Shown: piece by piece, positions 1-11,856 of the stretch
Numbering within the stretch: position 1 is the stretch's first letter
Layout: the number at the start of each line of letters is the position of its first letter
Origin: Riptortus pedestris
Lineage: Eukaryota > Arthropoda > Insecta > Hemiptera > Alydidae
DNA length: 64,000 nt
Direction of reading: 5' to 3'
Assembly: GCA_019009955.1 (NCBI GenBank)
Contig: CM032233.1
Span: 88,983,501-89,047,500 of the forward strand
Translations under genes and position numbers: made by a program
Notes under the pieces: generated by a model
What the model was told of the DNA's origin: nothing
The model's input: only the letters and a program-made list of their open reading frames with translations
The model's database searches: none

Positions 1-375
1 TTTATTTTATTTTTTTTATTTATTTATTTTTACTAAGTATTTTTTTTTATTTATTTATAACAATGGAATATATTATATAATTTTATTTATTTTTTTATAT
101 TACTAATTATTTTATTTATTTTTTTTTGACAATAAATATATTATATATTTTTATTTATTTTAATATTACTATTTTTTTTTATTTATAACAATAAATATAT
201 TATATATTTTTATTTATTTTAATATTACTAATTTTTTTTTATAACAATAAATGTATTATATATATTTTTATGATTATTTACATTATTATTTTTTTTTTTT
301 TTTTTTTTAATGACAATAAATATATTATATATTTTTTTTTTATTTTAATATTACTAATTTTTTTTTATTTATTAA
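1..375. repeat. AT-rich minisatellite, five ~60-bp units
   Basis: Five imperfect tandem units, each with a core AACAATAAATATATTATATA followed by T-rich runs, start near 59, 128, 187, 243 and 312, so the period is about 56-69 bp. The array ends where a retrotransposon protease-like frame begins on the minus strand, so it may have formed at the truncated end of that element. Confidence 0.8.
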
Positions 376-1089
376 ATTTTCCAGTTGATTGCGAATATGT
401 TTATTTTCAACATCACATTGCGGATAATATTCTACGATTCTACCCATATCTAAAAATTGTATATTAAGTTTATCCTCTCCAATATCCATTGTTCCGATTT
501 TCTTTATTTTTTCTCTTTTAACTTCGTTGTAATTAAATTCCAATATTTTATTATTCAAATGTATTCTAATTTGGTGTGTTTCTAAGTTTATTAGTGTTTT
601 AACCTTTTCCATAGTATCAATACCAAAAATAACAGTGTACACGAGATCAGGTATTACCCAATAATTTAAATTTATTGTTTAAGTACAAAAGGTAGTGCTC
701 ATTAATATTTGTTTTTTTATCTGTTTCGATCTCTTCCCAAAAGCCCCTTTTACTTTTGCCGATAAACCGAATTCGCTTAAAATTGGGAGATCATTTTTAT
801 GTTGCTGATAAAAATTTTCATTTATGGCTGTTTGTTTTGTTCCCGAGTCCCATAGAACATCAATCACTTTGTTTCCATATGTTAGACGTGTAATCGGACT
901 TACGACTGTTGAAATTTCTATATTTTCAGGTAAAAGTTCCTCTAATAAATAGTCGCATGGATTTTCAAATAATGAAGATTTATCTTTTATAATACTACTA
1001 ATAGTCGGAATAAATTTTACAAAACCTGAATTTAATAACTTCATTGTCCCACATTTGTCCTCAGGCTCTAAAGAATTCAAATGGGGACT
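340..1089 (-). pseudogene. LTR-retrotransposon pol fragment (aspartic protease region)
   Basis: A minus-strand frame follows the gag-like frame. It contains VLWDSGTKQTAI, which matches the D-S/T-G active-site region of retroviral-type aspartic proteases, and further on VIFGIDTMEKVKTLINLET, which resembles the C-terminal half of the protease in Ty3/gypsy-type elements. One in-frame TAA near 679 breaks the frame; both halves stay in register. Reverse transcriptase, RNase H and integrase are absent, because the AT minisatellite starts right after residues resembling the protease-RT linker. A dead, truncated copy. Ty3/gypsy affiliation is inferred from motif spacing. Confidence 0.75.
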
Positions 1090-2737
1090 TATGGGTTTAC
1101 CGGAAATTCTTTCTCAGTAGGATTTGATTTAGGCGGATTTAAAGTATGTTTTGATGATTCCAAATTCTGATCTCTTATTACCGCGTTTATTCCTGTTTGT
1201 TTCTTCTCGCTTGTTCCTGGGCTATTTCGGAAGTCTTGACCGTTATAATTTCTATTTTCAAATCTCCCATTACCTCTTCCTAAATTTTTGTTGAGTGGTT
1301 TGTAATTTGAATTCCCACTACTAGTATAAAATTGTCGGGAAACAAAATCCGGGTTTCTTGGATGAAAGCTATTACTAGGGGGGGGGGGGGGGGGGAATTA
1401 CTATTGAACCTTTTATAACCTGGTGGACTACTCCATGAATTTCGATCCCTTTTCTCTATCGAAAATTCTCTTTGTCTATTTCTTACTCTATTTGGGTTGT
1501 TTCCCTCATTCTCACGATTTTCTTCTCCATCCGTTCCCCTCCTGATATCCTGAGCTGGTAATTTTTGTAAAAGGTCAAGAAATTTCTCTTTATTACTGAT
1601 TTGGCCGACCCCCAAGATACATTGTATTTGCCATGGGAAGTGTTTTATTATGCATTTTATTTGATAAGACTCAGAAAAAGGTGGATTAAGATATTTACAG
1701 ACTTTAAATAATTTCCTGGCATAATCATCCATAGTTAAATTTTCTCCTGGGCGATATTTCCCATTGGTAATTTGATTTCTACATTCATCCTGCCTATCTT
1801 CTCCCCAATTATTATTTAAAAATCTTTCTTTAAAATGAATGAAATTTCTAATAAATTCCTTTTCAATCAGCCACCAAGTTCTGGGAACTCCCCTCATGCA
1901 CTCTGAAATAATTAACTCTTGTTTTCCCCATGTATCTACTCCATAAATGTTAAAATAATTTTCTAATTCAGACAGAAAGTCAGTAGGGCTCTCCTGTCGA
2001 CTATCACTAAATTCAGGAAATCTCGCTTCAGGATTGACTCTAATTTCTTTACAGTTGGGCAAATGACCTATCTGAAATTTTTTTAATTCTTGCCGGATAT
2101 TTTCCATTTCATCAGCTATACCTCCTATTTTGAAATCTGTCTCTAATAAATTCTCTATTTGTATTAACGATCTATCTTCAATTATTTGTTTATTTTCGTG
2201 AGTTATTTTCTGAATATTTAGATTTATTTGATCATTTATCTTCCCTTGAATAATCTTTTCATGCTCAATTTCCCCTTTTAATTCATTCCGAATTAAGTTT
2301 TTCTGTTTATGGCATTCTTGTCGGGTTTCTATTATTTTGGCATCCATTTCATCCATTAATTCCGTTTTTAGTAGTCCTATAGTCTGAACGGTTTCTTTTT
2401 TTAAATTTTCTGTTTCACCTGCTAACCTATTCTCTAAAGATTTTAAGTTTATTTCATTTTCGTTTTTAAGATTATTTATCTCATTCAGAAATTCTTTTCT
2501 CACGTTTGATACATCTACTCGAGTTTGTTCGATATCTATTTTCAATGATTCAATACTATTTCTAACTTCTTGTTTAAACTCATCTAGTTTGTTATTATTT
2601 TCTTCTAGTTTAGCTTCCAATTTAGTATTTCCTGCTTTTATTAAGTTCATTATAGCTTCCAGCATGTTTTGATCTTTTTCGATAGGCCTACTTACTTCTT
2701 TTTGTCCTTTTAAATCGTTTAAATTATCTGTTATCAT
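1089..2737 (-). pseudogene. LTR-retrotransposon Gag (broken at a G-run)
   Basis: Starts with ATG at 2737. Residues about 10-230 are strongly charged and heptad-like (predicted coiled coil). About residues 235-400 resemble the retrotransposon gag capsid domain, with FPEFSDSRQESPTDFLSELE and NNNWGEDRQDECRNQI. A run of 18 G (1378-1395) shifts the frame; the original-looking C-terminus (RGNGRFENRNYNGQDF...) continues in another frame to a TAA at 1089-1091. I see no CCHC zinc knuckle. The protease frame follows immediately, the usual gag-pol order. The 5' LTR is missing: sequence upstream of 2737 runs into an unrelated repeat at 2836. Confidence 0.8.
1378..1395. repeat. Poly-G run of 18 in gag
   Basis: Eighteen consecutive G on the plus strand (C on the coding strand) in a proline-codon stretch of gag. 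Its length changes the reading frame. It could be real slippage or a sequencing or assembly length error. Confidence 0.9.
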
Positions 2738-2835
2738 GGTAGAAGTACCTCGCGGTTATTTTCTATCTCAGTAGATAAAGGTATTCCCGAATCCTCTAAT
2801 TGAATTATATGTCTAGCCTGATCTTTATATATGAT

Positions 2836-3965
2836 ACTAGCTCAGATACCCGGCTTCACCCGGGGATTGATTTGAGGGTGAATGGTGATGGTATTTTTTT
2901 GGCAAGGCTTTACTTTGCACAATATTTTGACATTTACCCATCCCAGTGTTTAGGGTTAATTCCCGTTGTTGGCATTTGTTAATAATAAAATTAATTTCTT
3001 ATGTAAGTCTTCACTGTCCTCCAAATTGTCATATTTGCATTATACTGTCTCGAAAAAAGTGTATATAACAAAAGTTACTCTAAATAACAAAATAAACAAC
3101 TTTTGTTATGTTCATATTTGCCGATAAACCAATAGAAAACGAAATACCGCTATTTTAAATTCAGGCCTCCCTTACAACCCCCATTCCGGCCCGTCCCTAG
3201 AAATGTTGGTATGGCTTATTATAATGAGTCTTTTGTGTCAAATTAAACTGTTCACTTCCGCTATAGGTTTTAGCGTATATCTCATTTATAAATCAATATA
3301 CGAAAAAAATTTACATAACAAAAGTTACTCTAAATAACAAAATAAACAACTTTTGTTATGTGTATTTTAGCAGTAAAACCAATAGAAAACGAAATACCGC
3401 TATTTTTAAATTCAGGCCTCCCTTACAACCCCCACTCCTGCCCTTCCCTAGAAATGTTGGTACGACTTATTATAATGAAAGCGTTAATGCTAATATACAT
3501 ACCGAGTTTTATTTAGTTTGGTTGAGTCTTTTGTGTCAAATTAAACAGTTCACTTCCGCTATAGGTTTTAGCGTATATCTCGTTTATAAATCGGTATACG
3601 AAAAAAATTAATATAACAAAAGTTACTCTAAATAACAAAATAAACAACTTTTGTTATGTGTATTTTAGCAGAAAACCCAATAGAAAACGAAATACCGCTA
3701 ATTTTAATTTCAGGCTTCCCTTATAACCCCCACTCCTGTTCATCTCAGAGAATTTTAATATAGCCTAAAGTCTAAGTTGGGTAAGTAGTAATATACATAC
3801 CAAGTTTCAAAAAATTCGGTTCAGCCGTTTATGCGTGAAAAGGTAACAAACAAACAAACAAACATACACGAAAGAAACAAAATGTAGTTATGGTGTCTAT
3901 GACATGTGAAAAGAAAAGTTATCGTGAAATTTCGCGAAAAAAATCAATGTGCAGACAGAGGTTAC

Positions 3966-3972
<7 letters not shown>
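2836..3972 (+). mobile_element. Modular repeat copy A (head, monomers, tail)
   Basis: Head contains CTCAGATACCCGGCTTC and a GATGGTATTTTTTTGGCA block. Three ~250-300-bp monomers follow, each with TATAACAAAAGTTACTC and CTTCCCTTATAACCCCCAC-like blocks. The tail has TTCGGTTCAGCCGTTTATGC, a (CAAA)n run and GAGGTTACAATTTTATATA, leading into (TA)n. Such heads and tails are widespread in arthropod genomes next to RTE-type or SINE-like retroposons. No ORF is present. The class is uncertain: RTE-like 3' end, SINE or a Helitron-like element. Confidence 0.7.
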
Positions 3973-4003
<31 letters not shown>

Positions 4004-4028
4004 TTTATATATATATATATATATATAT
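3970..4028. repeat. (TA)n microsatellite between copies A and B
   Basis: About 58 bp of TA dinucleotides with small interruptions link the tail of copy A to the head of copy B. Confidence 0.9.
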
Positions 4029-4200
4029 ACTAGCTCAGATACCCGGCTTCGCCCGGGAATTCATTTGAGGCTGAATGGTGATGGTATTTTTTAGCAGGCT
4101 TTACATTGCACAATATTTTAACATTTACCCGTCCCAGAGTTTAGGATTGATACCCGTCGTTGCCGGTGATTTGCTAATAATAGAATTATTTGTTCGATAA

Positions 4201-6530
4201 CACAGGCCAACAAAAAAACCTTTTTGAAAACTTTTTTAATTTTAATAGCTGATCTTGATAGATTTTTATGTGCTGAATCCAAATCTGCTCGTAGTTTTAT
4301 GTATCACCCTTAGTTTCCAAGCAAAATGTATTTTATTATATAGTCTAATACCCATTTACAGTATATAGGGAAATCAAATGAAAACACTGTAGAATCGTAA
4401 AAAATGGTTTGTATTTTACAGTTAAAATACTTGGAATAGTAATTTTATGTGATGATACAAGGTTCACTTGTCAACTGAATTGCTTTTATATTTTTTCTTT
4501 CCCTTTTTTTCCTTGAAGCTTTCTTGTGTAGCTTTTCCTGCGATGAATACCTTGCTGAACTTCCCGGTGAAGTGACCAACAGTAATCCCCCATCATGTTG
4601 GTATTCCAGCGGCCCCTGGTAACGTTTTTTCCATCACTTTAACGTCCTGGTGAAAACGCTCACCTTGCTCCTCACTAACATCTCCTAAATTTTTTCCGGG
4701 AAGTAATCGAGGTGGCTGCTCAATGAAAGTGAACTTTCAGGCTCATCAAACATCCTAACTGTTCAAATTTTTTTTTAACATGTTTAGCAACAATAGCCTT
4801 ATATACTGGGTCTTTTTTTATTTCCCAAAAACTTGGGTGACAACTTGCTTGAATGAAACCCATGCTTCTTTTTCATTTGAGGTCATTGTGGATTCAAAGT
4901 TAACGTCAAACATCATTTTTTCTAATATCAGGCCCGGTAAAGACGCCTTCTTTCAGGTTAGCTTCTGAAAGGTGTGGAAACTGCTGACAGAGATATTCGA
5001 AACAAAGCCCCTCTTTAGGCAAAGCCTTTACAAACTGTGTCATGAGACCGAACTTAATATGTAGTGGTGGGAGGAGCACGTTTTTTGGATCTACAAGGTT
5101 TTGCGTAAAATGTTCTTCTCGCCAGGCTTTTAAAGACTCCCTAGCAGGCCAGTTCCTTTCTGCACCAATGTTGATTCCGACTCTACTGTCCCATTCACAC
5201 AAGAAACATGGAAATTTGGTAAAACCCCCTTGCTGACCAAGGAGCATGCACGTAACTTTCAAATCACCACATATCATCCAACCGTGTGCAGAATAACCTA
5301 TTTTATTTAACACTATTTCTAGATTTTCGTAACTCTCTTTCATATGTACAGAATGACCGACAGGTACAGAGGCATACATGTTACCGTTGTGTAGTAAAAC
5401 CTGCCTTCAAAAACTATTTTTGGATGAATCAATAAACAACCTCCAATCTTCTGTTTTGTATTCAATTCCAAACTCATTCATTAAACCATGAATGTCTGAG
5501 CAGTACACCAAATCACCCTCTTGTTCAAAATACTTCGAAAATTGTTGTTCTCTCTTCCTATACACATGAAAGCTGGTTCCAGCCGCCCAGCAAGTTCTTT
5601 TCTGTTTAGCCCTAGAGCCAAGCAGTTCAGCTTTTTCTTTTGTTTAAGCCCAGATCCCTAACTAAGTCCATTAAGCTCGACCTTGAGTGAACAATTTAGG
5701 CTCTACATTTTCTGTAACACATTGGAAATTCCCTTCATCGTGTTCATCTAACTCCGACTGTACATCAGAAAATACTTCTGTTTCAATAGAATTTAAGTCC
5801 TCTGGTGGTTCCGGGATTGGCAAATCTACACCGTGCCCTACTGGTCGGATGGTGGACGGAAGGTTAGGGTAGCTTTATTACCTTCTTGTTCTTAGGGAGT
5901 TATGACCAGTAATATCTACACTGCAAAAGTAACAGTCATCGGAATGATTTTTTTGGTTCCCTCCATATCATGGGAACAGCAAATTTAAAGTGTTTTTTCT
6001 CTTTTTTTGACTCTTTCCTGAGGTCTTCAACACATACATAACATACCTTATGCGGTGCCCAAGGTTTATCCTGGTCTCCAAGTTTGGTTCCAAAGAATGC
6101 TAGATAAACCTTTTTCACAAAGTCCTGTAATGTTTCTTTGGTGCTTTTTAATAACAAACTCACCACAAATATAACAAAAAACTGTCAGCAAGTTTTTTAC
6201 AGCCGCGATGAGACATTGCACTGAGCACATGTACAGGAAACGTAAAAGTGAGGTTATGTTGAAAATAAACAAAACATCAGCTGTTTAGCATGTGTTTCAG
6301 CAGTGCTGCCAACATCATCTTTGTTCATTAGACCTATTTTTTCATGTTATCTTAACTATGAAAAAGCTGTTAAATTCTAAAAATGTTTCTTTATTTCATG
6401 AATTTAACTATAAAATGTGAATAAATGGTGGGTGATACAACAATTTAAGCATCATATTTGGATTCAGCCACCTAAACAACATAAGAATAAGGTATTTTCA
6501 TTAAAAAAGTTTTTTCATCGTTGGCCTGTG
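4201..6530 (-). mobile_element. TIR DNA transposon, CACAGGCCAAC ends, TAA target duplication
   Basis: Starts CACAGGCCAAC and ends GTTGGCCTGTG, an 11-bp perfect terminal inverted repeat. Imperfect inverted similarity runs inward about 115 bp (GCTGAATCCAAAT near 4270 versus its complement near 6460). TAA lies directly outside both ends (4198-4200 and 6531-6533). Copy C of the host repeat provides the empty site, so the 2330-bp boundaries are well supported. A 3-bp target duplication occurs in PIF/Harbinger and some other groups, but I cannot assign the superfamily. Confidence 0.85.
4500..6272 (-). pseudogene. Decayed transposon ORF, GDLKV...CFLCEWDSR protein family
   Basis: Minus-strand fragments read in order: YLAFFGTKLGDQDK-like with WAPHKVCYVCVEDLRK (6000-6170); a DDCYFC Cys pair after a 1-base shift at about 5940; LPIPEPPEDL (about 5820); the longest piece at 4906-5379 with GDLKVTCMLLGQQGG, CFLCEWDSR, LPPLHIKFGLMTQFVKALPK and FTGPDI; then SEEQGERFHQDV near 4650. 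These match a conserved uncharacterised family common in arthropod genomes and repeat libraries (from memory, name uncertain). Several frameshifts and stops; not functional. Confidence 0.7.
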
Positions 6531-7477
6531 TAATTCTTCACAGTCTTCGATATTTTTATATTTCCCGTCTCTTATACATGTAAATATGGTGAATTTTTAT
6601 TTCAGGCCTCCCTTATAACCCCCCTCCCGTTCGAACCTAAAAATTTTAATATAACTTATAATCATGGAAGAATTAATGCTAATTGACATACCGAGTTTTG
6701 TTAAGTTCAGTTCAGCCGTTAGTGCCCGCTAAAGTTTTAACGTATAACTCATTTATACTTAGGTATACGACAAAAGTGTATATAACAAAAGTTACTCCAA
6801 AAACAAAATAAACAACTTTTGTTATGTTTATATTTGCGGAAAAACCAATAGGAAACGAAATATCGCTATTTTTAATTTCAGGCTTCCCTTATAACCCCCA
6901 CTCCTGCCCGTCCATAGAAATGTTGGTATGGCTTATTATAATGAAGGCCTCACTGCTAATACACATACCGAGTTTTATTTAGTTCGGTTGAGTCTTTTTT
7001 GGCAAATAATATTGTTGACTCCCGCTATAATTTTTAGCGTGCAACGCATTTAAAACTTTTGGTATACGACAAAAAGTGTATATAAACAAAAGTTACTCTA
7101 AATAACAAAATAAACAACTTTTGTTATGTGTATATGTGCCGAAAAAACCAATATAAAACGAAATATCGCTATTTTTTAATTTCGGGGCTTCCCTTATAAC
7201 CCCCCACTCCTGTTCGTCTCAGAGAAAATTAAATATAGCCTAAAGTCTAAGTTGGGTTAGTAGTAATATACAATACCAAGTTTTCATAAAATTCGGTTCA
7301 GCCGTTTATGCGTGAAAAGGTAACAAACAAACAAACAAATAAAAACAAACAAACATACACGAAAGAAACAAAAATGCAGATATGGTGTCTATGACATGTA
7401 AAAAATAAACGAAAAGTTATAGTGAAATTTCGCGAAAAAAATCAATGTACAGACAGAGGTTACAATTTTATATATAT

Positions 7478-8648
7478 ACTAGCTCAGATACCCGGCTTCG
7501 CCCGGGAATTCATTTGAGGCTGAATGGTGATGGTATTTTTTAGCAGGCTTTACATTGCACAATATTTTGACATTTACCGTCCCAGTGTTCAGGATTGATA
7601 CCCGTCGTTGCCGTGGATTTGCTAATAATAGAATTATTTGTTTCGATAAGGCTTCACAGTCTTCAATATTTTTTATATTTCCCGTCTCTTATACATGTAA
7701 ATATATTGAATTTTTATTTCAGGCCTCCACTTATAACCCCCCCTCCCGTTCGAACCTAAAAATGATAATATAACTTATAATCATGGAAGAATTAATGCAA
7801 ATTGACATACCGAGTTTTGTTAAGTTTGGTTCAGCCGTTAGTGCCCAATAAAATTGTTTTGCTCCCGCCTAAAGTTTTTTAACGTATAATTCATTTTTAC
7901 TTAGGTTTACGACAAAAGTGTATATAACAAAAGTTACTCCAAATAACAAAAATAAAACAACTTTTGTTATGCTTATATTTGCGGAAAAACCAATAGGAAA
8001 CGAAATATCGCTATTTTTAATTTCAGGCTTCCCTTATAACCCCCACTCCTGCCCCGTCCATAGAAATGTTGGTATGGCTTATTATAATGAAGGCCTCAAT
8101 GTTAATACCACATACCGAGTTTTATTTAGTTCGGTGAGGTCTTTTTTGGCAAAAATAATATTGTTCACTTCCGCTATAAATTTTTTTTAGTGTATAAACA
8201 CATTTAAACTTTCGGTATACGACAAAAGTGTATATAACAAAAGTTACTCTAAATAACAAAATAAACAACTTTTGTTATGTGCATAATTTGCCGAAAAACC
8301 AAACCAATAGAAAAAAAAAACGAAATATCGCTATTTTTAATTTTCAGCTCTTCCTTATAACCCCCACTCCTGTTTGTCTCAGAGAATATTAACATAGCCT
8401 AAAGTCTAAGTTGGGTTAGTAGTAATATACATACTAAGTTTCATAAAAATTCGGTTCAGCCGTTTATGCGTGAAAAGGTAACAAACAAACAAACAAACAA
8501 ATAAACAAACAAACAAATAAACAAACAAACAAAACAAACAGACACCAAAGAAACAAAATGCAGTTATGGTGTCTATGACATGTGAAACGAAAAAGTTTAT
8601 CGTGAAATTTCGCGAAAAAAATCAATGTACAGACAGAGGTTACAATTT
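7478..8648 (+). mobile_element. Modular repeat copy C
   Basis: Complete head-monomer-tail copy: head at 7478, hairpin monomers at about 7920 and 8230, tail with TTCGGTTCAGCCGTTTATGC at 8450 and an expanded (CAAA)n run at 8480-8540. It starts directly after the short TA end of copy B and ends in (TA)n. It serves as the empty-site reference for the transposon in copy B. Confidence 0.75.
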
Positions 8649-8658
8649 TATATATATA

Positions 8659-8722
<64 letters not shown>
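8649..8722. repeat. (TA)n microsatellite between copies C and D
   Basis: About 74 bp of nearly pure TA; any ORF here encodes only an Ile-Tyr repeat. Confidence 0.9.
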
Positions 8723-9961
8723 CCCGGCTTCGCCCGGAATTCATTTGAGGCTGAATGGTGATGGCATTTTTTTGGCAAGGCATTACTTTGAGCAATATTT
8801 TGACATTTACCCGTCCCAGTGTTATGGGTTTATACCCGTCGTTGCATTGGATTTTTTTAATAATAAAATTAAGTAAGACTTCACTGCCCTCCATATTGTC
8901 ATATTTCCCGTCTCCTGTGCATTATGCATAGCTTTGAATTATTAAGGTCAAAATATTAACATAGATTTGAATTCATTTTTCCATGTGAGGTACCTGGTAG
9001 TTCATATTGGAAAGAATTGATGAGCATATCAATATTATACGCAAATTATTTGCTTCATACATTGTTCCCGAAAAAACAAATAGAATACGAACTATCGCGA
9101 ATTTCTACTTCAGACCTCCCTTATAACCCCCTCTTCCGTTTGAACCTAAAACTTTTAATATAGCTTATTATTATGGAAGAATTAATGCTAATTGACATAC
9201 CGAGTTTTGTTAAGTTCGGTTCAACAGTTAGTGCCCAATAAAATAGTTTACCCCCGTTTTAGTTTCTAGCAGTATATCTCGTTTATACTTTGTTATAAAA
9301 GAAAAGTGTATATAACAAAAGTTACTCTAAATAACAAAATAAACAACTTTTGATATGTTCATACTTGCCAAGAAACCAATACGAAACGAAATATCGCTAT
9401 TTTTAATTTCTTGCATCCGTCATAACCCCCACTCCTGCCCGTCCCTAGAAATGTTGGTATGGCTTATGAAAATCAAGGCGTCAACACTAATAAACATACC
9501 GAGTTTTATTTAGTTCGGTTGAGTCTTTAGAGCCCAATAAAATTAATGACTCCCGCTATAATTTTTAGCGTATAACGCATTTAAACATCGCTATACGACG
9601 AAAGTGTATATAACAAAAGTTACTCTAAATAACAAAATAAACAACTTTTGTTATGTGCATATTTGCGAAAAACCAATAGAAAACGAAATATCGCTATTTT
9701 TAATTTCAGGCTTCCCTTATAACCCCCACTCCTGTTCGTCTCAGAGAAAATTAATATAGCCTAAAGTCTAAGTTGGGTTAGTAGTAATATACATACCAAG
9801 TTTCATAAAATTCGGTTCAGCCGTTTATGCGTGAAAAGGTAACAAACAAACAAACAAACATACACGAAAGAAACAAAATGCAGATATGGTGTCTATGACA
9901 TGTGAAACGAAAAGTTATCATTTCGTGAAAAAAATCAATGTACAGAGAGAGGTTACAATTT
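8721..9961 (+). mobile_element. Modular repeat copy D
   Basis: Head lacks the first bases (begins TACCCGGCTTCGCCCGG right after TA repeats). Hairpin monomers lie at about 9305 and 9605 and the tail at 9810-9960. The first hairpin has one arm mutated (CTTTTGATATG instead of CTTTTGTTATG). Confidence 0.75.
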
Positions 9962-9965
9962 TATA

Positions 9966-10567
9966 TATATATAGATATAGATTATTGGTCTGTGTTCCCT
10001 CTAACGGTTCACTTTCAATAGATATATTTTCAAGATCCAAATTATAACTTTCCTGTTCTACATCACTAATCCTATCTTCAAAACTTTTGCTATTAGTATT
10101 AATATTCATATTTATAATCTATGTTAATTAAAAATTTCTTTCTTTTTTTAAATGAATAACCAAAATAAATATTTTAAATGTTTAAATTTAAAAAAAAAAA
10201 ATGTTTAAGCCGTGCCCTTTCACGTTGGGGCCATTTTATATAATGAAAGGTTAATTATAATTATTATTATTTAAATTTAATCTATTTACCGGCTACTTCC
10301 CAGGGTCATATATTGCACGGCTAATTTATCTATTTAATCAGAGATATAGCACAATTAGGCTAGATAATTAAAGAAACACTTACTCTGTTTGCATCTTGGG
10401 AGTCGACTGACGATTCCTGCCCTGCTAAATTGACCTTTGGATTCACAAGGCTCCGCTGTCAGTCCCTTGACAGGTGCTGCTACCTCTTTTAAAGCCCAGT
10501 ACTAATCACTCTGATCTCATATCATAGATATAGAGAGACAGCGGAGTACCTCTAAGGCTCGACCGTT

Positions 10568-10570
<3 letters not shown>
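9966..10570 (-). mobile_element. 5' end of an LTR retrotransposon (LTR, PBS, start of an ORF)
   Basis: On the minus strand a unit begins TGTAACGGTCGAGCC at 10570 and runs about 335 bp as a candidate LTR. At 10233 follows TGGCCCCAACGTGAAAGGGC, resembling a primer-binding site (TGG start, pairing to a tRNA 3' end). An ATG at 10109 opens an acidic frame (ISDVEQESYNLDLENISIES) that runs into the TA repeat at about 9970, where the element is cut off. It is probably a gag start but is too short to prove. Confidence 0.55.

Positions 10571-10618
<48 letters not shown>
10571..10618. repeat. (TA)n microsatellite
   Basis: Almost pure TA, between the LTR fragment and the head of copy E. Confidence 0.9.
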
Positions 10619-10620
<2 letters not shown>

Positions 10621-11104
10621 TATCTCAGATACCCGGCTTCGCCCGGGAATTGATTTGAGGCTGAATGGTGATGGTATTTTTTTGGCAAGGCTTTACTTTG
10701 CACAATATTTTGACATTTACCCGTCCCAGTGTTTAGGGTTAATACTGTTGGCATTTGTTAATAATAAAATTAATTTTTTATGTAAGTCTTCACTGTCCTC
10801 CAATTTGTCACATTTCCCGACTCCTGTGCATTATGCATAGATTTCAGTTATAAAGGATAAAATATTAACATAGATTTGAATTATTTTTCCAGGTGATGTA
10901 CCTCATAGTTCAAAATGGAATGAATTGTTGAGCATATCAATATTTCTACGCAATTACTTGCTCCACACATTGTTCCTGGAGAAATGTATAAAACAGAAGT
11001 TAATCTAAATAGCAAAGCAAACAACTTTTGTGATGGGCAAATTTGTCGGAAAACAAATAGACAATGAAATATCGCGAATTTTTATTTCAGTCCTCCCTTA
11101 TAAC

Positions 11105-11106
<2 letters not shown>
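10619..11106 (+). mobile_element. Modular repeat copy E (truncated)
   Basis: Head at 10619 and one degenerate monomer (near 10990). Similarity ends at CCCTTATAACCC, where the GA tract begins. Confidence 0.7.
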
Positions 11107-11812
<706 letters not shown>

Positions 11813-11856
11813 CGATTTTGAACGGACCTGTTTTTCGTCGTCTACTAGGATCGATG
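11813..11856 (-). repeat. End fragment of repeat family X
   Basis: TTTTGAACGGACCTG...CTAGGATCGATG matches the microsatellite-proximal end of the family X repeats seen at 42840-42895 and 51035-51075. Here it abuts GA repeats instead of TA repeats. Confidence 0.65.

Larger units (their letters stand above)
4029..7477 (+). mobile_element. Modular repeat copy B, split by a DNA transposon
   Basis: The head at 4029-4200 ends at GAATTATTTGTTCGATAA; the copy resumes at 6531 with AATTCTTCACAGTCTTCGAT. The uninterrupted equivalent in copy C (7630-7660) shows the two halves were contiguous. Two hairpin monomers (near 6780 and 7080) and a tail (7270-7470) follow. Confidence 0.75.

Noticed and set aside
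8464..8894. Frames with Ile-Tyr runs over (TA)n
   Set aside because: Direct translation of TA dinucleotides; the same occurs at 3906, 20740, 22872 and 60122.
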